A stretch of DNA of 64,000 nucleotides from Clusia tigrina (taxonomy: Eukaryota; Arthropoda; Insecta; Diptera; Clusiidae), in NCBI GenBank assembly GCA_920105625.2, contig OV050032.1:132847897-132911896 (forward strand), in the 5' to 3' direction. Position numbers and translations under genes: made by a program. The notes beneath the pieces are model-generated. The model worked only from the letters and a program-made list of their open reading frames with translations, was not told the origin of the DNA and did not search any database. Positions 16,901-27,618 of this stretch are shown here, piece after piece (within the stretch, counting starts at the first letter, position 1; each line of letters begins with the position of its first letter).

Positions 16901-18637
16901 ATGACGAAGGAAGCGCAAGGATTACTGCTGATGCAGGAGCAAATTGGAGAAGCGATTGAAAAATTGGTCCGTAGTTTTAAGAAAGACGGCAGGTTACGTA
17001 AGGACAACGTGTATTACCGCAAGCGAATAACACAGTTGCAAATTCTAGGCAGAGAGTTCTACAATAATCACGGGCTGTTGTTGCCTCACGCAGTTGAGTA
17101 CGGCAAGGGAAAATATTTTGCGGAAAATTACGCAGACAACATAAATAGTCTGGTCAACGAATGGGCAGATACATTTAGTTCTGAATTAGAGGAATTAGGA
17201 CAAAAAACTGTGAGTTTGGTTTCGCCAGACGAGGAAGTAAGGAACAGATTGAAATCAATGCATTCAGAGGTGGAGCTGTTTACTGGGAAAATAGTTGACC
17301 AGTTCGAAGCGAGTACGATCAGGGAAGAAGCTCAGGAATTGTGGAAGCAGGCGAATTCCGGGGGAGCTGTGTCACCATTAGAAGTAGCGGATCAAGCCTT
17401 TACAGCAATCCAAAGAAGAACAGAAGAAAAGTTGTTCAGTTTTCATAAGAAAACAGAAGATTTGAGAGCACAAAAAGAGTATCTTGAGAATAAGGTAAAG
17501 GAACTTTCTCAGAGATTGACGGAAACAGAGGAAGCTGCAACGCTGTTGGAAAAGGAGTGTGCGGAATTGAAAAGAGGACGGGCGACCAATAGGACCTCAC
17601 TGAATAGGGAGAGATCAAAATCAGCATCAGCTGGATTTATGCAGACAGTATTGACATTGCCATCGGAAGTACGTTGGCCGGAATATTTAACACCAGAAGG
17701 GATAAGCCGCATGGTAAAGCCAAAATTAGTACTTAATGAAGAAAGGCAAGCGGAAATTTTGTTTGGCGCATCTGAAATCAGTATCGACCCATTTTCTCCG
17801 GGAAGCCCGATGAATAATAAAAATCAGGGATATCTGCCAAAGGAGCCGGAAGCAGTAACAGTGCAGCAAAGTCCCGATACTGTGGACAGTATTTCGCCTT
17901 TACGAACAAACGATCAAAGACTAATTAGTTTGAGGCCGTCACTGGCCAATTACCTCTCAGATCCGGGAGAAGAGAATTTGGAAACTTCCAAAGAGATTAA
18001 TAAAGCTAAGGTTTTACCAGCAATTGAGAAAACACAAAGGAATAAAATGGGCATTCTGGAAGTTGCTCATGCGGAGGAGAAGTTAGTGCCCATGTTCTCA
18101 GGAGTCGAGTTGTATGATCTGAGAACTGAGATCCGGCGCTTCAAAGAAGGTTGTGAGCTAGCGCAACAGAGTGTTCCGGAAGCGGACGGGGAACACTTAA
18201 TAAAGTGTATTAGGCAAAGAACCAAAGGCGATGCGTTTGATTTACTGGTGCATAGCTCAGTAAGCACAATGGCAGAATTATATGCACTTTTGGATAGGAC
18301 GTATTTAAAACAAAAGTCGTATGACTATCTCGTTCGGGTAATTCAGGAATCAACTCAGACACCGGAGGAGGAATTGAGAGCCTGGGGACGAAGGCTCCAG
18401 TCTCTGGGGAACGCTGCTGAGACGGAAGCCAACAGGCAGTTCCCAGAAAATGTTGCAGCATACAAGGCTCAAGTAGAACGGACTATGATTTCTGTGTTCA
18501 AGGCAGGCCTGATAAATAGGGATTTAGCTAATTATACTCTTACTCTCACGCCGAGGAGTACGGCAGAGTTAGTGGAAGCGGTCTCGTCCGCTGAAGTCGC
18601 AATACAACAACGAACGACAACAGGTGGAATCTTCTGA
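16901..18637 (+). CDS. gag: Element B gag, N-terminal and capsid part
   Basis: Structural Gag protein that would form the virus-like particle. The ORF is open upstream to a TTG at 16868, but the first ATG is 16901 (MTKEAQGLLLMQ), giving about 578 residues. A charged coiled coil is predicted around residues 175-230 (EKLFSFHKKTEDLRAQ to LEKECAELKRG). A Ser/Pro-rich linker follows, then a capsid-like region near residues 390-550 with FKEGCELAQQSVPEADGEHL and EELRAWGRRLQSLG. The TGA at 18635-18637 interrupts the frame, because the same frame continues to the first zinc knuckle. Confidence 0.85.
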   Translation: MTKEAQGLLLMQEQIGEAIEKLVRSFKKDGRLRKDNVYYRKRITQLQILGREFYNNHGLLLPHAVEYGKGKYFAENYADNINSLVNEWADTFSSELEELGQKTVSLVSPDEEVRNRLKSMHSEVELFTGKIVDQFEASTIREEAQELWKQANSGGAVSPLEVADQAFTAIQRRTEEKLFSFHKKTEDLRAQKEYLENKVKELSQRLTETEEAATLLEKECAELKRGRATNRTSLNRERSKSASAGFMQTVLTLPSEVRWPEYLTPEGISRMVKPKLVLNEERQAEILFGASEISIDPFSPGSPMNNKNQGYLPKEPEAVTVQQSPDTVDSISPLRTNDQRLISLRPSLANYLSDPGEENLETSKEINKAKVLPAIEKTQRNKMGILEVAHAEEKLVPMFSGVELYDLRTEIRRFKEGCELAQQSVPEADGEHLIKCIRQRTKGDAFDLLVHSSVSTMAELYALLDRTYLKQKSYDYLVRVIQESTQTPEEELRAWGRRLQSLGNAAETEANRQFPENVAAYKAQVERTMISVFKAGLINRDLANYTLTLTPRSTAELVEAVSSAEVAIQQRTTTGGIF

Positions 18638-19188
18638 ACGAATGCTCCAGCAGAGGTAGGAACAGTACAGCAGCAAAACAAATATGGAGTCGGTAGATTG
18701 ATGGGCCAGTTTCCGCAACAAAGAGACCAGGAATTCCTGGTTGGGAGGTTCCAGCCAAGAAAACCCATTTGCTCATTCTGTGATAAGCCAGGGCACACAA
18801 GGGATGAATGCGTTACACGGAAAAACACGCCCTACTGTATGGAGTGCCAAGTAGACAATGCCAAGTAGACAAAAAATCTGGTCAAAGTAGAAGGCAGCCA
18901 GCTACGAGGTGCCCGGTTCCACCCTTGAGGGATAGCAGGTGTAACTTCAGTAGTCCCCGAGTTAATTCAACGGAAGGAATTAACCAAGGAAGAAATCCTT
19001 TCAAAACTGGGAGTGGTCAGCAGCGACCAAATTGGGATTCCAGAAGTGAACCAAGGATAAGCAACACCAAAAAGGGGTTAAGATGCTTCTCATGTGAACG
19101 AATGGGACATCGGGCAGCGGAATGCAGGTATAGACAATCCCAACAAAAGAACCAGAGAAACTTCCAGCGGCCCAGTCGAGCCCAGTAG
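18638..19188 (+). pseudogene. gag: Element B gag C-terminal nucleocapsid, broken
   Basis: Continuation of gag after the TGA. CSFCDKPGHTRDEC (18770-18811) is a CCHC zinc knuckle in the original frame. A frameshift follows within a locally repeated aatgccaagtagac segment near 18841-18870. A second CCHC knuckle, CFSCERMGHRAAEC (19084-19125), lies in the next frame. Two knuckles would bind the RNA genome. The break is therefore a stop plus a small duplication or frameshift. Confidence 0.8.
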
Positions 19189-19325
19189 ACTGGAAAGCCA
19201 AAGAAAGAGAGTAATAATTAATTCGGAAGTACGTGGGACTAGTAATGTAGGAACTACAGTCCAGGAGAAGGAGGAGCAAGAGGCTCTCCAATATCACGAA
19301 GAGTTAGGGAGTACATCGTCCATAT

Positions 19326-19394
19326 TGGGAACAAAAGGTGGTTGCTTCGCTATGAGGATACACGTCCATATTAGGAACAAAAGGAGGTTGCTTC
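19326..19394. repeat. Short direct repeat between gag and protease of B
   Basis: The phrase gaacaaaaggnggttgcttcgctatgag occurs twice (about 19329-19355 and 19375-19402), separated by a short spacer. It is a local duplication that may have displaced the frame in front of the protease. Confidence 0.7.
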
Positions 19395-19397
19395 GCT

Positions 19398-19916
19398 ATG
19401 AGCAGGATAGGTGATGCCTTCATCGAGATACCCTGCGAGGAAGCAGCGAGTGGAAAGCTAGTGCTATTAGTAGATTCAGGGGCGGACACTAGCCTCGTAA
19501 AATCTAGTGTTTTACGAAAGGGGCTAGACATTAATCAAATGGACGTAAGAACGCTTAACGGAGCGTTTGGAGGGTGCATTAGGACATTGGGGTCGCCCAG
19601 AATAGGGCACAGTGGAGTTAAGGGTATGAGTTTTAGAGTGCATGCAGTGGAAGTGGATAGGAAAGGTATCCCGGCTGATGGGATAATTGGCCGCGATAAT
19701 CTTTGGGGCTCCACCATACTGGATGCACTCGACAAGCAGTTATCATTCTATGATAATAATAAGAATAGAATCCTTACTTTTCCATTAATGTCATGGCAGG
19801 AAGGAACCGTGACTAGGGTTAAGAAGTGTGGTATGGAGGTAATAAAAGGAAGGTCAACCAGAGTAGTTACTATGCATGTAAATACGAAACTTAGGACTGT
19901 TGTTTTGCACAAGTAG
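19398..19916 (+). CDS. pol: Element B aspartic protease
   Basis: Retropepsin domain with active site LLVDSGADTSLV (DSGAD at 19473-19487) and the second conserved strand ADGIIGRDNLW. It would cleave Gag-Pol. The first ATG (19398) lies after the local direct repeat and is unlikely to be the natural start of a fused pol. A TAG at 19914-19916 interrupts the link to reverse transcriptase: the same frame continues directly (QLAEGVYIRETITHADKGK) and carries on through 20648. Confidence 0.82.
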   Translation: MSRIGDAFIEIPCEEAASGKLVLLVDSGADTSLVKSSVLRKGLDINQMDVRTLNGAFGGCIRTLGSPRIGHSGVKGMSFRVHAVEVDRKGIPADGIIGRDNLWGSTILDALDKQLSFYDNNKNRILTFPLMSWQEGTVTRVKKCGMEVIKGRSTRVVTMHVNTKLRTVVLHK

Positions 19917-20648
19917 CAGCTAGCGGAGGGCGTCTATATAAGAGAAACCATAACGCACGCTGACAAGGGTAAGGTGTACGCTTGCGTACTCAACGCCTCA
20001 GAAAAGGACTATCTGATGGATGAGGATTTTAGGCCCAAGTTCACTAGTTATGATAATTTTAAAGAACCGAATTATAGATCGGTTAATCAAATTAAGCAAG
20101 TAGATATAAGGAAAAGAATGGAGAGAGTGCTAGAATCACTGAAGCTAGACCCAAGCGTAAATTCAGAAGAGAAGGCGTCAATAGAAGCCATTTGTGCGTC
20201 ATTCCATGACATATTTTTGCTGGAAGGAGACCAGTTGACATATACACCAGAGGTAGAGCATGAAATACCTACTAGAGTGGATCAAGCACCAATTAACCAG
20301 AAACAGTACAGATTGCCGCAAGCTCACAAAGATGAGGTAAATAGGCAAGTGGAAGGAATGTTAAAAGATAACATAATTTCACCGAGTATTTCGCCTTGGA
20401 ACTCACCAATAATTTTGGTACCAAAGAAGGGAGGTACTCAGGGTCAGAAGAAGTGGAGAATGGTCGTCGATTTTAGGAAATTGAACGACGCCACTATCAA
20501 GCAAGTGTTCCCGATACCAAGGATAGAAGAGATTCTGGATCAATTGGGGCATAGTAGATATTTTTCTACACTTGATTTAGCGAGTGGCTACCACCAAGTT
20601 CTGGTGGATACCCAAGATAAGCAGAAACCGCGTTCAGCACCGGTTTAG
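19917..20648 (+). pseudogene. pol: Element B reverse transcriptase, N-terminal half
   Basis: Same frame as the protease. The GTG at 19974 is not a real start. It shows gypsy reverse transcriptase motifs: EHEIPTRVDQAPINQKQYR, then SPWNSPIILVPKK, then WRMVVDFRKLNDATIK, then YFSTLDLASGYHQV. The frame is lost at about 20635-20650 (KPRSAPV then stop), just before the MPFGL motif in another frame. It is followed directly by the second half of the domain. Confidence 0.88.
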
Positions 20649-20668
20649 GGCATTATGAGTTTAACAGA

Positions 20669-21856
20669 ATGCCGTTTGGATTAACAGGAGCACCGGCTAC
20701 CTTCCAACGGTTGATGAACCAAGTGCTAACAGGCTTGCAAGGGTTAGATTGTTTTGTGTATCTCGATGATATTTTAATTTATGGGAAGAACTTGCAGCAG
20801 CATTCGCAACGCTTGTGCAAGGTGCTCCAGAAATTACGAGAACACAATTTGAAATTGAACACGGAGAAGTGTCAATTTTTGCGAAGAGAGGTGGTTCATT
20901 TAGGCCATCGTTGCTCAGAAGCAGGAGCACTGCCTGACCCGCAGAAGGTGGAATGCGTTAAAAATTTAGCGGTTCCGAGAAACAGAAAGGAAGTGCAAGC
21001 ATTCCTAGGACTAGTGAACTATTATAGAAATTTCGTGGAAGGACTAGCCGGAATTGCTTTGCCGATTAATAAGTTGCTACGAAAAGAAGCGAAGTTCGAA
21101 TGGACAGAGAGCTGTCAGCGAGCATTCGAGAGGCTAAAGGAAATAATTAGCTCGCCACCGATTCTGGCGTACCCCGACTTTGAGCAAACTTTTTTGTTGA
21201 CCACTGATGCTAGCCAAGAAGCATTAGGGGCAGTATTGTCACAAGGGGAAGTCGGTAATGACCGACCAATAGCATTCGCAAGCAGGGCGCTTAGCGATAC
21301 GGAGAAGAGATACTCCACAATAGAAAAGGAATTTCTAGCCATAGTATGGGCTACGAACAATTTTAGGGCATATCTGCTCGGTCGCCCATTTAAGATATAC
21401 ACTGATCACCAGCCGTTGAGAGGCATAGCCAATTTGAAAGACCAAACGTCTAAGCTAGCCAGATTCAGACACAAGTTGTCTGAGTATGATTTTGAAATCA
21501 TATACAAACCTGGGAAAAAGAATCTGAATGCGGACGCACTCATCAGAGTACCGCAGGCACAGAAAATACCAGTGGTGCAAACGAGGTCCAAAGCACGGTC
21601 AGATAAGGAGAAGGCCGAGAGAATGCAAGAGGATAAAATTGATGCTACAAGAGATGTTAGCAAGGCGGGTGACGATGCCAACGAACAAAGAGCCAGTTGT
21701 GTGGAATGGCTGGAGGATATAAAGGATATCCAGGCAGTGTTAAAGGGTTTCCATGATTCACCTTTAGGTGGACATCAGGGTTTCTGGAAAACCCATGACA
21801 GAATTAGGCGAGTATACGGATGGAAAGGTATGCTCAGAGACATAAAAAGTATGTAA
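20669..21856 (+). CDS. pol: Element B reverse transcriptase C-terminal half and RNase H
   Basis: RNMPFGLTGAPATFQR-like motif (visible as MPFGLTGAPATFQRLMNQ), catalytic YLDD (20759-20770), then the connection FLGLVNYYRNFVEG. The RNase H domain follows: LLTTDASQEALGAVLSQG, YSTIEKEFLAIVWA and YTDHQPLRGI, with DAS, E and D as expected. The usual ADALSR motif appears as ADALIR. The tail includes the start of the integrase zinc finger (GGHQGFWKTHDRIRRVY), with the frame broken at about 21850. It would synthesise cDNA and degrade the RNA strand. Confidence 0.9.
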   Translation: MPFGLTGAPATFQRLMNQVLTGLQGLDCFVYLDDILIYGKNLQQHSQRLCKVLQKLREHNLKLNTEKCQFLRREVVHLGHRCSEAGALPDPQKVECVKNLAVPRNRKEVQAFLGLVNYYRNFVEGLAGIALPINKLLRKEAKFEWTESCQRAFERLKEIISSPPILAYPDFEQTFLLTTDASQEALGAVLSQGEVGNDRPIAFASRALSDTEKRYSTIEKEFLAIVWATNNFRAYLLGRPFKIYTDHQPLRGIANLKDQTSKLARFRHKLSEYDFEIIYKPGKKNLNADALIRVPQAQKIPVVQTRSKARSDKEKAERMQEDKIDATRDVSKAGDDANEQRASCVEWLEDIKDIQAVLKGFHDSPLGGHQGFWKTHDRIRRVYGWKGMLRDIKSM

Positions 21857-22395
21857 AGAGTTGTCCAAAGTGCCAGGCCAACAAAAGTGCAAGGCTAACA
21901 AAGGTGCCAATGGTGTTCACTGACACACCAAAACAGCCATTTGATAAAGTTCATATGGATAATGTAGGTATTTTACCTGAGACAGTTTCGGGAAATAAAT
22001 ACATTTTGACGTTCCAGGACGATTTCTCAAAGTATATAGCGTGTGTGGCTATACCCGATGCTGAAGCAAGTACGGTGGCCAAGGCATTCTTTGATGAAAC
22101 TATAGCACGGTACAACATATCTAAGGTTTTGATAACTGACAATGGTTTAAATTTTGTATCAAAATTATTCTCAGAAACGTGTAAAATGCTGGGAATCAAG
22201 AAATTGCATATAACACCATATCATCCACAGGCGAATGGCTCATTGGAATCGACCTCTGGCCGAGTACTTGCGCAGTTTTGCCAAGGAAGACGGCTCGAAT
22301 TGGGATCAATGGTAGACCACTGCAATGCATGTACACAACAATACTGTGCATGTATCAACGAAGCAAAATCCGTTTGGAACACTCTACGGGTTTGA
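21820..22395 (+). pseudogene. pol: Element B integrase core
   Basis: Integrase (DDE family) that would insert the cDNA. The zinc-binding cysteines appear as CPKCQ, the first Asp in VHMDNVGIL (about 21950), the second in ITDNGLNFVSKLF (about 22130), and the Glu in NGSLESTSGRVL (about 22245). The ATG at 21820 is internal to the previous frame overlap. Another frameshift near 22270-22330 separates it from the C-terminal part. Confidence 0.86.
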
Positions 22396-22759
22396 TTTCA
22401 ACATGCCAGCAAATCTGAAGTGCAAATGTGCGCCAGTGTACAATGCTGATGATCCCAATAAAGTGCAAAAGTACCAGCTACAGCCAGCGCACGAATTGGT
22501 CAGAGAAAACCAGGATTGTGCTAAACGAGTAGCCAGGGAAGCCTATAACAAGGTATTAAAGCCAGTAGTTTTTCATGTGGGTGACCAAGTACTAATGAAG
22601 AATCAGGCTAGGAGAAACAGATTCTCACCTGTGTGGATAGGTCCATATTCAGTAGCAGAAATCCGCAGCCCAGTTACAACAGTCGTAACAATTAAGGGCA
22701 ACAATAAAAAGCTACATAATAATTTGTTCAAATTATTCCATGCAAGGCAACATAATTAG
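22325..22759 (+). pseudogene. pol: Element B integrase C-terminal domain
   Basis: Continuation of integrase in another frame. It begins with the NNTVHVSTKQNPFGTLYGFD segment and ends with a GPY/F-type DNA-binding module (FHVGDQVLMKNQARRNRFS, then WIGPYSVAEI, then HNNLFKLFHARQ) to the stop at 22759. The overlap with the previous fragment at 22325-22395 marks the frameshift interval. Confidence 0.85.
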
Positions 22760-23502
22760 AGACATGTGTTGGCGATGCTTTACAAGTGTAAACACGAAAT
22801 AATAACGTAAACAAACTGATGCCGCGTAAGTATATCAAATAGCACGGTTCTGGCGTTCAAAGTCAATGCCAGTGGAAGTGTGCCACTTAAACGCGGGCAA
22901 GTAAAATTGACGTAATAAAAATGTGCTTATTAGGCACTATGACCGAATGAAGACAGTAATGAAAAATATTTTTTAAATATTAAATGATAAAAAAGGGGTT
23001 CATTGCACGTAATTAAAAAAAAAAATAAAATCATAAGACAGTCATGGGTAAGTAATATAAAACTTAACTTCAAATATGTACATACATACATACGGCAGTG
23101 TATGCAATGAAATTCGACGCATAAGTGTTAACGCCAGGAAACGGCACCGTTGGTGAAGTAAGTATATATGTATATATGTGTATAATGAGTGAATGTACGA
23201 ACGTATATTTAAAGAAGTAAGTTTCTAGTTAAGAGGAATGGGTATGTACGTATGTATATTTTTGCAGATATTTACATACTGTAGCAGGCGACATGTAAAT
23301 ACATAGATACATAGATACATAAATACATAGATTTTTTTCGGTTTATGGCTTAGGAAATTAGCGTGTGGGGAATAGTAATGTATACTCGTATATATACATA
23401 CGAGTATATTGAATTAGAACAATATATTTAGCTTACCATTACACATTAGGTAATAACTGTAGCAATTAATTTTAAACAATTAATTATAAAATGCCTTGAA
23501 TG
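22760..23502 (+). other. Element B post-pol region with simple repeats
   Basis: No ORF is recognised. It carries short microsatellites: acatacatacatacgg near 23083, tacatagatacatag units near 23300, and repeated gtatgtacgtatgtat near 23245. It ends at the left terminus of transposon N. Confidence 0.6.
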
Positions 23503-24736
23503 TACAGGGTGGCTGATGAATATTGCTACATTAAGCAACTCAAATAACTTTTTTTCAGTGTATGGAATTCATTTTTCTTTTATTAATGTTAAAGCTCATT
23601 CAATTTTATTAAATATAACTTAGTTTTAAAAATAATGGAATTTAAATGCCCCCCTGCTCGTTGATGCATGTGCGGCATCTTACCAAAAAGTTATTCATTA
23701 CTGCTTGGAGAGTTGAGACAGGAATAGCCGCAATTGTTTCTCGAATGGATTGCTTTAGTTCGTTCAAATTTGTTGGTTTTGCTTTGTAGACTTCCTGGTT
23801 GCAATAACCCCACAAGAAAAAGTCAGGTGTAGTAAGGTCCGGCGACCTGGGGGGCCAACGGAATGGGGAGTTTCTGGATATCAGCTTATTGGGAAATTTT
23901 CGTCGCAATTCTGTCAACAGGCCGGGCTATGTGAGGAGTTGCACCATCTTGCTGAAACCACACTGAGTTGAAAGCAATTCTCATTCGGCGTAATTCTGTT
24001 TTCTTCGAAGAAGTAGGGCCCGACAATGCAGCGTGATGAAACTGCACACCACACTGTAACACGAAGTGGATGTAATTCCGTCTCATGGAGTATCTGTGGG
24101 CTGGAAGCACTCCATTTTCGACAATTTGGTTTATTTATGTTGCCGTTTAAATCGAAATGGGCCTCGTCAGACACAAAAAGACAGTTGATCATGTTTCCGT
24201 CCTCTTCCACCATTTGAAGCATCTTCTGGCAAAATTCCAAGCGAATCGGGAAGTCTGCTGCGTTCAATTTGTTGGCCATTTGAATTTTATATGGGAATAA
24301 GTCCAAATCTTTATGCATAATTGACTGCAATGACTGTCTCCTTATACCCATTTGAGCAGATAAGCTTCTTGTCGAAACTCTTGGATTATTTTGTATGGCA
24401 GCAGCTACTGCAGCTATTGTTTCCTCCGTCCGAACTGAAGGGTTTCGATGGTAAGGTATTCTGTTGACTGTCCCATGCTCAGCAAAATTGTTTACAAGTC
24501 TCATTATGGTCCATCTGCTCGGTGGATTGCCGCCAAACGTGCGCCTATACTCCCTTTGAACCGCAACTACGGACTACAGTGCGTGATAGCGTCGGACAAT
24601 CCAAATTCTTGTTTCAGTGTCCCAGTTATCCATTTTTGATAAATCTAGCAATCAATCTGCAAAATAAAAAAAAAAACCAGATTCATTAAATAGAAAAAAA
24701 GTTATTACATTTTTTTTTGGTAGCGGCTTTCATCAG
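23503..24736 (-). mobile_element. IS630/Tc1/mariner-superfamily transposon N nested in B
   Basis: Left end acagggtggctgatgaa starts at about 23504. The right end has the matching inverted sequence gcggctttcatcag (to about 24736). Inner parts of the inverted repeats also match (aataacttttttt near 23545 against aaaaaaagttatt near 24695). The last 8-10 bases of the right end appear altered. The transposase is on the minus strand. Confidence 0.72.
23642..24640 (-). pseudogene. Transposase of N (DDE, Tc1/mariner-like), broken
   Basis: Read from about 24640 downward. A helix-turn-helix N-terminus (RRTFGGNPPSRWTIMRLVNN) is followed by a catalytic region: NCLFVSDEAHFDLNG with the first Asp, a TVWCAVSS segment, VWFQQDGATPHIARP with the second Asp, then FRWPPRSPDLTTPDFFLWGY with the third acidic residue in PDF. 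This layout is that of the common insect transposases labelled Tc3-like (family knowledge). Frameshifts lie near 23990 and 23915, and the N-terminus is also interrupted near 24570. It is inactive. Confidence 0.82.
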
Positions 24737-26810
24737 TATGTATTCATATAAGAGCAGGTTACATGTTGTAGGGAACTACACTTGTTTATGGATATATACG
24801 AGTACATACCAGGCTAGAAGTATATTTAAATATATAGAATAATTAGATGCAATGAAATATTGAGTCATGCAATGGACAATGTTTTCACATAAACAGGTTT
24901 ATCTTAAATATTCTTGCTTATGTGAGAGAGCAAATGAATTTGCTCAGAATTTGAAAATTTTAAAAGATGCAATATATGAAGAACAAATAAATATAGATGG
25001 AAACGAATGAATTAAAAGAAATTATATTTTTATTCTAAACGATTTTTGGTTCTTACAAATTTCACAAAATAAGTACAGATTATTGCATATTAAATATGAA
25101 GAATATACTCGCATTAAGAAAAATTATAAATTAAAAAATTATAATCTGTGTAAAAGTTCAAATTAAAATTAGAGGTAGTTTAGAAAATAATTAATGTTAA
25201 AGAAATTAATTATTTAAATTCAAAATTTATAAAGGAATAAATGTAATAATCCAAAGAAAACACAAATTATACTAAATAGGAAAATTATACCCCAGAGTAT
25301 ATATTGTATATATAGCATTTTTGTTTAAATATTATACAATTTGGAAATTGATTTATTAAATTAACTTATGAAATGTTCGGCTGAAATTAAACACAGATGT
25401 TAACTAGAAAACTAAGAAAATTATTATAAGTATTCAGTTTTGATGATGTGAACCGAAGCAGGAAATTCCAGGAACAACGCATATCGGAAGATGGTGCAGA
25501 CTAAGGGACCAACGTATTATTCGGAAAGATGTGTTTTTGAAAATCAGAGATTTCTGGCAGCTATGCAAGGTTTGGGAATCCGGTTGTGATCGCAAGGATG
25601 CCAATATATTGGATTGGGGATGAATGGTGACGGAGTTATTTTTCTTTGCGAAACGGCATATGGCCGCAGCATTTGAACGCGTTGTGGATGAGTTATTGAC
25701 AAGCAACGAAAAAAAAAGTTTGCTTGCGGAGTCATGTTTTGAATTGGACAATTTTATATTACAATGTCCACCCAGTGTATCACAATCTCAACAGAATCAA
25801 TTTTGGATAAGTTGAAAATGGGTAAAAGCTTAAAGAGGGTGACTGAAACCACCACCAAATATAATAAGCAGAAAAAATTTGGCTCACGGAAATTAATTGC
25901 TTCATTTAAGTATATATCCAATCTAGAGTATGAACATATGAAATGTGATTTACATATGAAATATGATTTAATACAAGAGGACACAGAGACTGGTAACCAA
26001 TCAGAGTACACAAATTACATCATTAAACGTGTATCTCAGAAAAATACCGATTGTCTCCACATCAAAGCCAAACGATGTCAAATACCATTATGAGGAAGCT
26101 CAAGAGAAACACTTCCACCATAAAACGCATTGCTGTAAAGTAAGAAGGAGTATTGTAATCTCTAATGTATTCCAAATGTTTTTTCCAAGTTGAATACTAT
26201 AAGCAGAGGCAGTACCACCTACAGCCGTGGGGCACGCTATATAAATGGAACGAAGAAGGCCACTAAAAGCAAAGTTTTAATGGCAAACCAAATCGCCAAC
26301 CTATAACATCTTTGTACGTACCGATCCAGAAAGAAGGGAGAGGAATGCAGAGTTCATCGAGGGACTTCACTTTCTCAGGACGGGCGTTACCAGGACCAAC
26401 AATTGCAGAGGACCGTATTTATAAGAAGCGTAGCTAAATATGAAATTAGTTTGTAATTTTGTTTGTATATACGCCAGTGAGAAAAGAGTCGATGAAAGAC
26501 CAAATATAAAAAGGGGAATTTAACTAAAAAAAAAAGATAGAAATAAAAGAACAAAATAAAACAAAAGAAAAAAAAGAAGAAAAAAAGATAGAAATAAAAG
26601 AACAAAATAAAACAAAAGAGGGAAAAAAGAAAAGAACAGAAAAGTAAAAAGAAAAGAATACAACAATTGAACGCAAATGAGGCGAATTTGGAAAAAGAAA
26701 CACTATACAGATGTACTATAGGATTAAGAAAATGCACAGATTGTTTAAAGTGGAGAAAAGAGAAAAATATTGTAAAGATTCATTAGAAGTTAGTTGCACT
26801 AACTTCTTTT
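24737..26810 (+). other. Element B 3' region, possible third-ORF remnants, no clear env
   Basis: About 2 kb between N and the polypurine tract. Short plus-strand ORFs at 25624-25815 and 25764-26093 encode basic, Lys-rich proteins that I do not recognise. No signal peptide, furin site or membrane anchor of an envelope is visible. A purine-rich duplicated segment (about 26536-26568 and 26587-26619, period 51) lies near the end. It may be a decayed extra gene of the element or untranslated sequence. Confidence 0.4.
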
Positions 26811-26826
26811 AGAAAGAGGGGAAGGA
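26811..26826 (+). promoter_or_regulatory. Polypurine tract of element B
   Basis: AGAAAGAGGGGAAGGA directly precedes the 3' LTR, the expected primer position for plus-strand DNA synthesis. Confidence 0.85.
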
Positions 26827-27344
26827 TGTTGTGAGTTAAAATCAAGCTGCCTGCGCGTACATCTCACATCATCGACTCCTAACAGATGCCACACATTCTG
26901 TGTGATTAGCATGTGTTAAAGTTACTTAAGAAAGTACATACTTTTAGGGTGCGAGTATTTAGAATTAATATTACCTATGTAATATTTATTATGTAAACTT
27001 TTAGGGTGCTACAGTTTCGCAGTCGAGCCACCGAAGGGCATTTAAAGTTAGAATGCACCATCAACATTTTAGAATGGCGTAGGTCAGTTGGCGTGACCAA
27101 CTGACACCAATTAACAGGTGCGAAACTGGAACACCAGAAAGGTCAGTTTTTGTATTGTAATTGTAAATAGTAAATAGTATATAAGAATTAGTATTCTAAG
27201 AATAAAGCGTCTTGTGATTATTATCTTGAAACCGAAAAGTGTCTGTGTGTTCTCATTCAGAGCTAGTGGTTTAGTGTTTTTCAGCTACGCGCCCAGCGAA
27301 CCGAGATAGGACGTCTCTCGACGACAAGCAAGGACACCCCAACA
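26827..27344 (+). repeat. 3' LTR of element B
   Basis: 518 bp, TGTTGTGAG...CCCCAACA, aligned over its length with 15256-15779. It is followed by the second GACT. Confidence 0.93.
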
Positions 27345-27618
27345 GACTTATGGTATTCAGATATGGGGCACTACTAGTGCATCAAACTTGCAAATAATTC
27401 ACAGGGCTCAATCGAAAATTCTGAGAACGATCAGCGGCGCTCCATGGTTCGTCAGAAACGAAAATATTCATCGCGACCTTAATATAGCACCCGTTGAAGA
27501 AGAACTAGCAGTTTTAAAAACAAAATTCCAATCCAAACTCCAGTGTCATCCTAATGAACTAACACAGAATCTGCTTCGCAGGATGAATACATCTCGTCTT
27601 AAAAGGCCACTTTTTTAA
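27345..27618 (+). pseudogene. J reverse transcriptase C-terminal end, 3' fragment
   Basis: The reading of J resumes after B with a repeat of the GACT target: TYGIQIWGTTSASNLQIIHR, followed by APWFVRNENIHRDLNIAP, to the stop at 27618. Such PW-V-N / IH-DL motifs are typical of the C-terminal end of jockey-clade ORF2 (known of the family). A 3' untranslated stretch of about 200 bp and the A-rich tail follow. Confidence 0.85.

Larger units (their letters stand above)
15256..27344 (+). mobile_element. Gypsy-type LTR retrotransposon B (about 12.1 kb), with nested transposon N
   Basis: It is bounded by LTRs starting TGTTGTGAG and ending CCCCAACA, with a 4 bp target duplication GACT. Order inside is primer site, gag, protease, reverse transcriptase, RNase H, integrase (Ty3/gypsy order), a long 3' region, polypurine tract and 3' LTR. 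By eye the LTRs differ at about 15 positions, so it is not very recent. Its coding parts are broken in at least five places. Confidence 0.93.

Noticed and set aside
18210..18828. Minus-strand ORFs opposite element B gag
   Set aside because: Shadows of a clear gag reading on the plus strand.
15256..27344. Element B as an env-bearing errantivirus
   Set aside because: No envelope features could be seen in the 3' region; its TG...CA LTR ends also differ from the AGT-type ends of C, D and G.
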